Shown piece by piece: positions 1 through 5,904 of a DNA stretch of 17,711 nt. Both the position numbers and the translations under genes were made by a program. Positions within the stretch are counted from its first letter, which is position 1; each line of letters opens with the position of its first letter. The notes beneath the pieces are model-generated. The model had not been told where the DNA came from and did no database searches. It saw nothing but the letters and a program-made list of their open reading frames with translations. Source of the stretch: an uncultured Clostridia bacterium (GTDB lineage Bacteria; Bacillota; Clostridia; Christensenellales; CAG-917); contig CANQCC010000017.1 of the NCBI GenBank assembly GCA_947589635.1, positions 1 through 17,711 on the forward strand, given 5' to 3'.

Positions 1-70
1 GTAGCTCAGTTGGTAGAGCAGCTGATTTGTAATCAGCAGGTCGGGGGTTCGAGTCCGTCCACCGGCTCCA
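1..70 (+). tRNA. tRNA-Thr (TGT), 5' end cut by window
   Basis: The window opens at about tRNA position 7. The D-arm (TAGCTCAGTTGGTAGAGCA), an anticodon arm with loop TTTGTAA (anticodon TGT) and the T-loop TTCGAGT can be seen. The 3' acceptor strand CACCGGC is followed by discriminator T and an encoded CCA at 68-70. About six 5' bases are missing, so the acceptor helix cannot be checked. The T-stem has one apparent mismatch. It lies 15 bp upstream of tRNA-Tyr and is probably in the same transcript. Confidence 0.93.
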
Positions 71-85
71 CCAAAAATTGAATAT

Positions 86-170
86 GGGAGAGTTCCCGAG
101 TGGCCAAAGGGGGCAGACTGTAAATCTGTTGCGCTTCGCTTCAATGGTTCAAATCCATTCTCTCCCACCA
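86..170 (+). tRNA. tRNA-Tyr (GTA), integration target
   Basis: This is a class II tRNA with a long variable arm. Acceptor strands GGGAGAG (86-92) and CTCTCCC (160-166) pair fully. Anticodon GTA is at 120-122, discriminator A at 167 and an encoded CCA at 168-170. The stretch from 117 onward, from the anticodon stem to the 3' end, is duplicated at 8027-8082. The 5' half is therefore ancestral chromosome and the 3' half was supplied by the integrated element, which restores a full gene. The one base that differs between the copies (C134, T8044) lies in the variable-arm loop and should not disturb folding. Confidence 0.97.
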
Positions 171-172
171 AA
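117..172 (+). repeat. attL: left direct repeat of the element
   Basis: This 56-bp repeat matches 8027-8082 at 55 of 56 positions, the exception being C134 versus T8044. It runs from the tRNA-Tyr anticodon stem through CCA plus two A residues. That is the classic attachment site of tyrosine integrases that use tRNA genes. The offset between copies is exactly 7910 bp. Identity ends sharply on both sides (G116 versus C8026, A173 versus C8083). Confidence 0.95.
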
Positions 173-213
173 ATCCCGTGAATCCGTTTGCTAAAAGGAT
201 TTGCGGGGTTTTT
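172..213 (+). terminator. Terminator behind tRNA-Tyr, brought in by the element
   Basis: A 14-bp stem (AATCCCGTGAATCC with GGATTTGCGGGGTT, three G-T wobbles) closes an 11-nt loop and is followed by TTTC. It lies just inside the element after attL. It would end the tRNA transcript now that the original terminator has been displaced to 8083-8106. Confidence 0.8.
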
Positions 214-256
214 CTTGTGCTGAGATTTGGCACCATTTCAGCGCACAATTTAGTCC

Positions 257-274
257 TTCTCACGCAATTCTCAC
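257..274 (+). promoter_or_regulatory. Putative integrase arm-type sites, left end
   Basis: Two copies of TTCTCAC (257-263 and 268-274) lie 11 bp apart, one helical turn. The same heptamer occurs twice, 12 bp apart, near the right end (7896-7902 and 7908-7914) in the same orientation. Paired short direct repeats at both ends are what tyrosine integrase N-terminal domains usually bind. The role is inferred from position and symmetry. Confidence 0.5.
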
Positions 275-280
275 ATCTGC

Positions 281-1435
281 TTATTTGGAAATGATTATTT
301 CGTCAAGCATATCTGCAAGCTTTAACTTGGATTTGACCTGAACGTGACTGTATGTATCTGCCGTGAGCTTGTATGTTGAGTGACCCGCCCACTCCTGCAG
401 CTCGCGCATAGATGCGCCTTGTTCGAGCAAAAGGGAAATATTGGTATGCCTTAGCTCGTGCAGTCTGAGCCTTCTCAAGCCTGCCTGCTCGCATAGCTTC
501 GGAAAAGCGCGTGAAACGTATTCAAGCGGGATTATATCGCCGTTGTCGCGGACACACACAAAATCATCCCACGCGTGATTGTAGCCTTTGTAACGCGCTC
601 TGCGTTCGTCCTGAGCCTGCTTGATACTCTTTAGATAATCTACGGCTGACTGTGGCATAGGAAAGCTGCGGAGCGATGCTGCCGTTTTAGCCGTGGGTTC
701 ATAATACAACTCTCGCGACTTGTTGGGATTGCCCTTGTCCTTAACTACGCCCGCTACCGTTAGCACACCTCTGTCAAAGTCAATGCAACTCCATCTCAAG
801 CCAATTATTTCACCCCGCCGTAAACCAAACCAAGCTGCAAGCCTGACGATTATCTCAATCGGTTTGCCTTTTGCATAATCAAGCAGTTTGTTGAGTTCGA
901 CGACATTGTAGTAATTAGCCAAGTGCTTTTCAATCTTTGGCAATTGTACATTATCGGCGGGATTGCGGTTTAATCGCTCTGTTTTGACTGCATAGGCAAG
1001 CGCACGATGGATATAACTGTGATAATGCTTTATCGTGTTAGCACTCACTTTGTCAATATCCTGCTTGAAATTGTAAAATTCTTGCAAGTCTTTGCCTTTG
1101 AGTTCCGAAAGTTTGATTTTGCGTTCGGAAAAATACGGAGCGATGCAATGATGGATAGCCTGAAAATATGAGTGATATGTGCTTAACGCAAGGCTTCGTT
1201 TTATCTCCTCAAGCCACCATATGAGATAGTCAGAAAAAAGGATGTCAATATCAACTAGCTGTATCTTGTCTTGATACTCTCGGAGCAGGCTTAATCGCCT
1301 CTGCTCAAGCTTGCGCGCACAGTGTTCGCCGACTTTGTATTCAGTCTTAATCCACCGCTGTACTCGTTTTTGGTTCTGCGTGTAGTCAATCATCACATAA
1401 TATCTGCCGCTTTTTGATTTAATGGTTGCCGTCAT
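281..1435 (-). CDS. int: Tyrosine integrase (site-specific recombinase)
   Basis: The 384-aa product is typical in length for phage and ICE tyrosine integrases. An N-terminal arm-binding region (about 1-55) is followed by a SAM-like core-binding domain (about 62-155) and the catalytic domain (about 175-370). Catalytic residues are visible: R206 in GLRRGE, K250 in the beta-hairpin, H326 and R329 in HELRH, H352 in WAGHS and nucleophile Y362 in TADTYSHV. The full set suggests an active enzyme that inserts and excises the element at tRNA-Tyr. The ATG has AGGAGG about 8 nt upstream. The gene is transcribed toward attL and has its own promoter (1477-1505). No separate excisionase is obvious; the 59-aa HTH protein at 3868-4047 is one candidate. 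Confidence 0.97.
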   Translation of the reverse strand: MTATIKSKSGRYYVMIDYTQNQKRVQRWIKTEYKVGEHCARKLEQRRLSLLREYQDKIQLVDIDILFSDYLIWWLEEIKRSLALSTYHSYFQAIHHCIAPYFSERKIKLSELKGKDLQEFYNFKQDIDKVSANTIKHYHSYIHRALAYAVKTERLNRNPADNVQLPKIEKHLANYYNVVELNKLLDYAKGKPIEIIVRLAAWFGLRRGEIIGLRWSCIDFDRGVLTVAGVVKDKGNPNKSRELYYEPTAKTAASLRSFPMPQSAVDYLKSIKQAQDERRARYKGYNHAWDDFVCVRDNGDIIPLEYVSRAFPKLCEQAGLRRLRLHELRHTNISLLLEQGASMRELQEWAGHSTYKLTADTYSHVQVKSKLKLADMLDEIIISK

Positions 1436-1476
1436 ATAAAATGCCTCCTATCTTTGACGGCAATCGACGCATAATC

Positions 1477-1505
1477 ATTATAAGCTATTCTTGTCCTAAA
1501 ATCAA
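1477..1505 (-). promoter_or_regulatory. Integrase promoter
   Basis: Read on the minus strand, TTGATT (1505-1500) and TATAAT (1482-1477) are separated by exactly 17 bp. The -10 lies about 42 bp upstream of the int ATG. This is a strong sigma-A-type promoter giving int its own transcript. Confidence 0.75.
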
Positions 1506-1549
1506 GTAACAATGTGTAATCACCTCAAAATCAATATTTTGCGTTTATG

Positions 1550-1566
1550 ATAGTGTAAATCACTAT
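1550..1566. promoter_or_regulatory. Operator-like dyad upstream of int promoter
   Basis: A perfect 6+5+6 inverted repeat, ATAGTG-TAAAT-CACTAT. On the minus strand it contains TTTACACT, the half-site of the three repressor operators at 4849-4947. It begins 45 bp upstream of the int -35 box. The element's repressor may therefore also control int, though the arm spacing differs from the main operators. Confidence 0.45.
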
Positions 1567-1986
1567 ATGTAGTATGCTTTAATTCTCTGCCCGCTCTTTT
1601 TTTCAGTCACCGACCGACCGAAAAATCAAGCAGGCGATTATCCCCAAGAATAGGGGTTTTATTTATTTCTGACAATGGTTTTCGCTTGCTTTGCAAGCCG
1701 GTTGAGCAGGCTTTATTTTATATGTATAATTATTTTCTATCTGCCTGCTCGACCGTATAAATCTATTTCAATTCTGTTTTTAACTTATTATCATTTTCAG
1801 CCTAGCGGCTGCAATCTCACACATTGATTTATGTACCGTTTTATATACATTATTTAGCGTTCGATTGGTTCATTTCTCTCTTACTTTTTATAATTTTCTC
1901 TTTAAGGAAATTTTTCGTAAATGCCCTATTATAGGCACTTTACAGACACGTCTAGCACACTCGATGTGCTAGCTGATGTTGCGGCA

Positions 1987-3186
1987 TCATTCATTCAGCC
2001 AATTGGTTAGCAATGTTCTCATTCTCTCGCTGGGTAAGTAAAGATTGATAATTTCGTTACTGGTTGTAACTCTGATGTTACTGCGCCATATCCATTGCAG
2101 GAGGCTTGATAATGCAATGCTGTCTTGATTTATCTTTATCCCGTGCTGCTCAAAGAATTTGGATATTTCTGGATTAACAAACCAATTCACACAATAAGCT
2201 AAGCAAGTTCTATCTTGATAATCGTTTGATGCTCTGCAATTGCAAGGGACAAACCCGCTTGAATATCCCCGACCTTTGAGCCGATTCCGACTGTCTGCAA
2301 AGGTTGTCCACATTACTTTATTGCCGGAAGCTTTAACCACATTTCGGAAAAAGTTGTAAACATTGTTTTTGAGTTGTAGGATATACCTTTTATTATACGG
2401 GCTCCGGAAGTATGTACTTGATAACGCTGTTGGTTTCTGGTTCAAATTTTGATTCAGCACACCATCATATATTTGTAGCCTGCTCTTTATTGTCTGCTTA
2501 TCTGGCTTGAAATAGTCAACAATTGAGTATTTGCCGTCGGTCTGGATTATGCTCTTTATCTGGTATTCGATTTTATACAAGTCAAAATACGCCTGCATCA
2601 AACTGCCTTTAAATAGGTATGTCAATATATAGATTTCGTCAAAAAGCTCGAAAATTTCGTGTGGAAAATGCCAAAGGTAAAATCTGTCATCGACTACAAA
2701 TAAGCACTCGTTTTTTGCAAGTATTCTGACATCATTAAATCGGGTGTCATAGTCTGAGCCTATCCAACGTACAAGCCCGGATGCATCTATCTCAATATCG
2801 TGATTGGATAGCAAATATTGATAATCTTCTTTACCCTCGAAATGAAACGGGGAGACACAGTCTATTGCTTCATCAAGAATGAGTGTATAGCTATTTTGCT
2901 TTAAGGCGCTTTTGCACCGACCGTCAAACCGTCTGAATAATTCGTGGGTGCTGATAATGTCAAGCGAGTTTTGGAGCAGACTTGCGATATTGCCTAATTT
3001 GCCCGCTCCTAAATTCTTTGGTTCATACATTCGCCTGCTTGTACTGTTTTTGATTCGCTCGACCTCTGATAAAAAAGGCGTGATATACAAATAGTTTCTG
3101 TCTGGGTTCTGGTTCAATAGCTCTGAAATTGCAAAGCTGGTTTTGCCTGACCCCATAATGGAGTCAATAATTGTTATTTTGCTTAT
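1987..3186 (-). CDS. P-loop helicase-like protein of the element
   Basis: The product is 399 aa if it starts at the AUA at 3186, or 418 aa from an upstream TTG at 3243. Visible are Walker A (IMGSGKT, residues 10-16), an ISTHELF motif at about 78-84, Walker B with LILDEA (102-107), and a C-terminal QWIWRSNIR resembling helicase motif VI. This suits a superfamily 2-like DNA helicase or ATPase of phage and plasmid type. No exact family is recognised. The frame has a perfect GGAGGTGA overlapping the HNH stop codon, but no ATG, GTG or TTG at the right distance. The in-frame codon 8 nt after GGAGG is ATA, just where a start is expected ahead of SKITIIDSIMGSGKT. It is last in the HTH-HNH-helicase operon. 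A replication or unwinding role is inferred. Confidence 0.8.
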   Translation of the reverse strand: MSKITIIDSIMGSGKTSFAISELLNQNPDRNYLYITPFLSEVERIKNSTSRRMYEPKNLGAGKLGNIASLLQNSLDIISTHELFRRFDGRCKSALKQNSYTLILDEAIDCVSPFHFEGKEDYQYLLSNHDIEIDASGLVRWIGSDYDTRFNDVRILAKNECLFVVDDRFYLWHFPHEIFELFDEIYILTYLFKGSLMQAYFDLYKIEYQIKSIIQTDGKYSIVDYFKPDKQTIKSRLQIYDGVLNQNLNQKPTALSSTYFRSPYNKRYILQLKNNVYNFFRNVVKASGNKVMWTTFADSRNRLKGRGYSSGFVPCNCRASNDYQDRTCLAYCVNWFVNPEISKFFEQHGIKINQDSIALSSLLQWIWRSNIRVTTSNEIINLYLPSERMRTLLTNWLNE

Positions 3187-3190
3187 ATAA

Positions 3191-3853
3191 TCACCTCCCC
3201 ACCGGCTTGCGCCTGAGATAGTTTTCGTTTCGGATTTTATCAAGCTCGATACGATAATCTTCCTGCAAATCCTTGTCGTCTGGATTGTACAATATTTCAG
3301 TTATCATTGCTTGCAGTTTGGTATGTTGCTCTTTTGTCACCCATAGTAAATTGCTTGCCCTATTGTTGCGCGGGTTATTGTCAATGTGATGCACCTCTGG
3401 CTTATTGAGCAGGTTACGGCACCATAACTGACCGACCATCGAGGCGACCCGCTCATAACGCTGTTGACCTTTTTGACCGAGGGCTAATGTCACCTGCTGA
3501 TAGCCGTGGCTGGCAAGAGAGGGCGATAACTCTTTACACTGCGACAAGTTAAAAATTCTGCCAAGATTGCTGACGGCGTATTGCTGGCTTGTGTATTGCC
3601 TTTTCTTGCCCGATAATCCCCACAATTTTAGATACTCGTTTGGCGCGAGCTGGATTTTACCGAAGGGTGATTGCTTGCCCTTATTGTCAAGCCTGCTCTT
3701 TAGCTTTAAAACATCGTCACGCGATACCTGCGTTGGTTTTGAGTCTGGCTGTACGGATATATAGCCTTTGTCAATAAAATGCCTCGTTGCGCTGTCACTT
3801 TTGTTGAGTATCTGCGCGGCTTCTTCAATCGAAATGTAATCTGTATTGTCCAT
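3191..3853 (-). CDS. HTH + NUMOD4/HNH endonuclease
   Basis: The 220-aa protein has an N-terminal excisionase/MerR-like helix-turn-helix (about 6-50, YISIEEAAQILNKS). A NUMOD4-like segment follows (about 74-115, with YAVSNLGRIFN). The HNH nuclease core (about 116-178) shows HHIDNNPRNNRASNLLWVT with H155, H156 and N164/N168. Such proteins are common as free-standing homing-type endonucleases in phages. The attached HTH is less usual and suggests targeted binding, perhaps to the element's own DNA. The start has GAGG 8 nt upstream. It lies 14 bp after the 59-aa HTH gene, and its stop overlaps the ribosome site of the helicase gene, so the two are likely translationally coupled. Confidence 0.88.
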   Translation of the reverse strand: MDNTDYISIEEAAQILNKSDSATRHFIDKGYISVQPDSKPTQVSRDDVLKLKSRLDNKGKQSPFGKIQLAPNEYLKLWGLSGKKRQYTSQQYAVSNLGRIFNLSQCKELSPSLASHGYQQVTLALGQKGQQRYERVASMVGQLWCRNLLNKPEVHHIDNNPRNNRASNLLWVTKEQHTKLQAMITEILYNPDDKDLQEDYRIELDKIRNENYLRRKPVGR

Positions 3854-3867
3854 GTCTTCTTACCTCG

Positions 3868-4047
3868 TTAAAAATGATATTTTTTTAAATAGTTGTCGAT
3901 TCTCTCTAATGTTGCGTTGCTGAGTTCAAGCTGTCCGTGTTGCCACTTCCATAATGTAGAAACATCCAATTTGACCCGCTGACAAAATGCCGACTTAGAC
4001 ACGCCAAGCTCATTTATAAACCTCTCCACGCGATTCATTAAACTCAT
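3868..4047 (-). CDS. Small Cro-like HTH protein
   Basis: The 59-aa protein is almost entirely one helix-turn-helix domain (helices around GVSKSAFCQRVKLDVSTLWKWQ). I place the start at the ATG at 4047, 7 nt after GGAGG; an in-frame start 7 codons upstream has no better ribosome site. It is first in the leftward operon, preceded by the promoter at 4160-4188 whose -10 sits in a 17-bp palindrome. It is probably a Cro-like regulator of that operon or an excisionase-type accessory factor. Confidence 0.8.
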   Translation of the reverse strand: MSLMNRVERFINELGVSKSAFCQRVKLDVSTLWKWQHGQLELSNATLERIDNYLKKYHF

Positions 4048-4156
4048 TAAATCACCTCCGTATATCAATCAATCTTTTTTCTCTTTGCCCGAGCGGGCGC
4101 ACTGACCTTTAAAAAGATAACAAAAAAAGATTATGCAAAAAGATACAGTAAACAAA

Positions 4157-4188
4157 CATACTATAATAGTATGCTGTCACCGTATCAA
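4157..4188 (-). promoter_or_regulatory. Promoter and dyad operator of HTH-HNH-helicase operon
   Basis: On the minus strand TTGATA (4188-4183) and TATAGT (4165-4160) are spaced by 17 bp. The -10 lies in the perfect dyad CATACTA-TAA-TAGTATG (4157-4173). A weaker outer arm pair (GATACAGT at 4142-4149, ACCGTATC at 4179-4186) extends the symmetry to about 45 bp. This looks like an autoregulated promoter, plausibly bound by the 59-aa HTH protein. Confidence 0.6.
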
Positions 4189-4593
4189 TCGCATAATCAT
4201 ATTGCCGTTCTAAATATGATTGCCCGCCCTGCGCTTTCTGGCATACAGTCTTAGCACTAACCAATATCAAAGGGCGACAAGGATTATTTGTCACTTAATA
4301 AACGCACATGGACTTTCGGCGTCATCACTAATAAGTATAGCCGACGTGATTGATTCTGTCAACCACTTCGCCACTGTAAATTTTTGGATTTTGCAATTTT
4401 GGCGTATTGCACATAAAAGCGAATAAATACGTCTGCTATTTGTACATATTGACCAAAGAATAAAACGAGAATTTTATTTACATTTGTACGCTTGTAAACC
4501 CCCAATAATTGAGGCTTTACAGCGGGGCAAAGTCAAAATTTTGAAAGTAAAAAATCTAAACGCCCAAGAATGGAGGGTTTGCAAAAATAAGAG
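4189..4593. other. Intergenic region without a supported gene
   Basis: No ORF here has a credible ribosome site. It holds a weak relative of the RNA repeat block (4228-4246, CTGCGCTTTCTGGCATAC), a TCGGC/GCCGA inverted repeat near 4316-4346, the imperfect 27-bp dyad at 4494-4520, and CCAAGAATGGAG at 4564-4575 just after the repressor gene. The last could form a weak terminator (CCC-N9-GGG then ATTTTTT) for the leftward repressor transcript. Confidence 0.4.
4494..4520. repeat. Imperfect 27-bp inverted repeat
   Basis: GTAAA and TTTAC enclose CAATAATTG. The arms match at 11 of 13 positions. It lies about 75 bp downstream of the repressor gene stop. It could be a terminator stem or a protein site; no T-run follows on either strand. 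Confidence 0.35.
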
Positions 4594-4815
4594 TTAATCG
4601 TCGTTGTCATCGGCGACAAATTCAATTATATCTCCTGGTTGCACGCTTAGCAAACGGCAAAGGGTTTCGATATTGTCTGCCGATATGCTCGTGTCGCCGG
4701 TTCTGAATTTCTGCAAAGTCGATTCGCTGAATATCTTATTGCGCCTGATGAGGCTTGTATTAAAACCCACCCGCTTTAACGCTTGCAAGACATCTATTTT
4801 ATATTTTAATGACAA
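4594..4815 (-). CDS. C1/Cro-type phage-like repressor
   Basis: The 73-aa protein is a single Cro/C1-type HTH domain of the HTH_26 kind. The recognition region is around SESTLQKFRTGDTSISADNIETL and the end is typical (LLSVQPGDIIEFV). There is no LexA-like autocleavage domain, so induction cannot work by RecA-stimulated self-cleavage. A GTG at 4824 is itself part of the GAGGTG ribosome site, so I chose the TTG at 4815, 8 nt after GAGG. The gene is divergent from the rightward operon, and the gap between them holds three copies of one operator that overlap both promoters. It is therefore the element's likely lysogeny-type switch. Confidence 0.85.
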   Translation of the reverse strand: MSLKYKIDVLQALKRVGFNTSLIRRNKIFSESTLQKFRTGDTSISADNIETLCRLLSVQPGDIIEFVADDNDD

Positions 4816-4833
4816 ATATATCACCTCATATTA

Positions 4834-4862
4834 AATATAACATACCTATTACACGAAATCAA
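4834..4862 (-). promoter_or_regulatory. Repressor promoter
   Basis: On the minus strand TTGATT (4862-4857) and TATATT (4839-4834) are separated by 17 bp. The -35 lies in the centre of operator 4849-4868, which predicts autoregulation. Confidence 0.7.
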
Positions 4863-4868
4863 GTGTAA
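4849..4868. promoter_or_regulatory. Operator 1 of the repressor
   Basis: TTACAC-N8-GTGTAA, a perfect 6+8+6 inverted repeat over the -35 of the repressor promoter. It shares arms and spacing with 4894-4913 and 4928-4947. Confidence 0.75.
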
Positions 4869-4893
4869 ATTTGCATAAAAGATGCACAATTAT

Positions 4894-4913
4894 TTACACT
4901 AAAATTCGTGTAT
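4894..4913. promoter_or_regulatory. Operator 2 of the repressor
   Basis: TTACAC-N8-GTGTAT, 5 of 6 arm pairs. It lies between the two divergent promoters, 45 bp centre-to-centre from operator 1 and 34 bp from operator 3. Confidence 0.75.
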
Positions 4914-4922
4914 TTTGCATAT

Positions 4923-4950
4923 TGACTTTACACGAAAACTAGTGTATCAT
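4923..4950 (+). promoter_or_regulatory. Rightward (lytic-type) promoter
   Basis: TTGACT (4923-4928) and TATCAT (4945-4950) are spaced by 16 bp. Operator 3 fills the spacer, so bound repressor would block RNA polymerase. It should drive the genes from 5003 onward. Confidence 0.65.
4928..4947. promoter_or_regulatory. Operator 3 of the repressor
   Basis: TTACAC-N8-GTGTAT, lying between and partly over the -35 and -10 of the rightward promoter. Confidence 0.75.
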
Positions 4951-5002
4951 ATAAGTACAGTCAAGGACAAAACACCGACAAAAAAGAAAAGGAGATTTAA
5001 TA

Positions 5003-5281
5003 ATGAGTATCAATGAGATGGAAAGCAAAGTTGCAAAGTTACTCGAATGGGAGGCACTTCTCGAAGAGGCAAAGCAGGAAGCCGAAACCCTGCGCGACGA
5101 AATTAAAATGGAAATGCTCAATCGCAACACCGAAGAACTTGAAACCGGTCGTTATATCGTTCGCTGGACATCAATAATGTCAAACCGTTTCGACACCACC
5201 GCCTTTAAAAAGGAACACGGCGAAATGTACAAAATGTACACTAAGCAGACCACAAGCAAGCGTTTCACCATCGCACAATAA
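5003..5281 (+). CDS. Phage-type coiled-coil protein, unknown function
   Basis: The 92-aa protein has a charged, heptad-like N-terminal half (about 5-45, rich in E, K and L) and a compact C-terminal part with YIVRWTSIMSNRFDTTAFKKEH and KQTTSKRFTIA. C-termini of this kind (NRFDTTxFKKEH ... SxRF) recur in small phage and prophage proteins of Firmicutes; I know no assigned function. It has AAAAGGAG upstream of the ATG. It is the first gene behind the repressor-controlled rightward promoter, a position where an early phage protein would sit. Confidence 0.8.
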   Translation: MSINEMESKVAKLLEWEALLEEAKQEAETLRDEIKMEMLNRNTEELETGRYIVRWTSIMSNRFDTTAFKKEHGEMYKMYTKQTTSKRFTIAQ

Positions 5282-5291
5282 CAGACATAGC

Positions 5292-5591
5292 ACGCTGAGC
5301 TACCGGCGTTTACACGGGCAATGCTACGAGGTAGCAGGCGGGAAAACGTTAGCGATTTTAAGAAGGATGCCGCCCGCTATCCTATAATGAACGACCGCTG
5401 ACCTATCGGCGACACGGGGGCAATGCTACAATGTAGCAAGCGGGAAATGTTGGCGATAATATAAGAAGATACTGCTTGCTATACTCAAAAGGAATGACGC
5501 TGACCTATCTGGCGTTACGGGGACAAAACTTAATTCGACATCTTCAAATCATCTCTTTTTAGTCAAGGCTGCGCTATCTGGCCATACGGGC
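5292..5591 (+). ncRNA. Tandem structured-RNA repeat array (candidate new RNA motif)
   Basis: Four units begin at 5292, 5396, 5497 and 5567 in the 333-bp gap between two genes of one operon. Each starts with a hairpin, shown as 5' strand / loop / 3' strand: unit 1 ACGCTG/agctac/CGGCGT, unit 2 CGCTG/acctat/CGGCG, unit 3 ACGCT/N9/GGCGT, unit 4 GGCT/N9/GGCC. ACGGG then CAA follows. Stem sequences change with pairing kept. The loop has GCT where the tail has GGGC (units 1 and 4), and CCT where it has GGGG (units 2 and 3), as expected for a short pseudoknot. Units 1 and 2 are full length (about 103 bp). They add TGCTAC-N3-GTAGCA and a larger stem whose 5' strand reuses GTAGCA, so the two are mutually exclusive. 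The larger loop is conserved (GCGAT, TAAGAAG). Unit 4 ends just before the ribosome site of the next gene. A leader switch is one reading; a DNA-level site is another. Confidence 0.6.
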
Positions 5592-5614
5592 AAAAATTAA
5601 AGGAGCTAACGATA

Positions 5615-5893
5615 ATGAAAGTTAAAGACTTTATCAAGCAGAAAATCAATATCGACATTTACGACACCACCGACGACATCGGGGTACCTCTCACCGCGCC
5701 GGTAAGCCTGACCGCCGAGGGCGCGAAATATTTTGCTGACGCGCTCAATTTCAATATTGCCATTGAGCAGGATAACGGCATAGCACGAGTTAAAACGAGG
5801 TCGCTCAAATCAAGGATGCAAGCCATCGAGTTCTTTTATGCTACTGCGGGGTACTGTGCTAAAGCGGATTATAGCCGTTGGTTTGTCGCATAG
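5615..5893 (+). CDS. Conserved phage-type protein, unknown function
   Basis: This is a 92-aa protein starting MKVKDFIKQKINIDIYD, with VSLTAEGAKYFADAL in the middle and an ending FFYATAGYCAKADYSRWF. I recall this layout (INIDVYD ... LTxEG ... FFxSxAGYC ... WF) from small proteins of unknown role in gut phages and mobile elements; this is recognition from memory. AAAGGAG lies upstream of the ATG. It follows the structured-repeat array, so its translation is the most likely to depend on that RNA. Four bases of its stop region run close to the next gene's leader. Confidence 0.78.
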   Translation: MKVKDFIKQKINIDIYDTTDDIGVPLTAPVSLTAEGAKYFADALNFNIAIEQDNGIARVKTRSLKSRMQAIEFFYATAGYCAKADYSRWFVA

Positions 5894-5904
5894 GGGGCGA
5901 GGAT

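Larger units (their letters stand above)
1436..1986. other. 551-bp AT-rich intergenic region with several dyads
   Basis: No convincing gene is present. It contains the integrase promoter (1477-1505) and the dyad ATAGTG-TAAAT-CACTAT (1550-1566). A small hairpin, CCCC-AAGAATA-GGGG (1642-1656), carries part of the repeated CCAAGAAT motif, and GAGCAGG occurs at 1704-1710 and (reverse) 1744-1750. Two further hairpins lie behind the helicase gene: GCC-N7-GGC near 1923-1935, and CTAGCACA-CTCGA-TGTGCTAG (1952-1972). A last one, TGATG-N6-CATCA, overlaps the helicase stop. None has a good U-tract on the minus strand. Hairpins plus AT-rich DNA beside a helicase gene would suit a replication origin, but this is inference. 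Confidence 0.5.

Noticed and set aside
4816..4824. GTG start of the repressor at 4824
   Set aside because: That GTG is part of the GAGGTG ribosome site; the TTG at 4815 is spaced correctly.
5292..5591. Type III toxin-antitoxin RNA (ToxI-like) reading of the repeat array
   Set aside because: ToxI-type repeats are about 35 nt and precede a ToxN-type nuclease; these units are about 103 bp and the next gene is a 92-aa phage-type protein with no ToxN features.
5292..5591. Hammerhead, twister, pistol or preQ1-type known RNA
   Set aside because: The required core sequences (for example CUGANGA with GAAA for hammerhead) are not present in the conserved positions.
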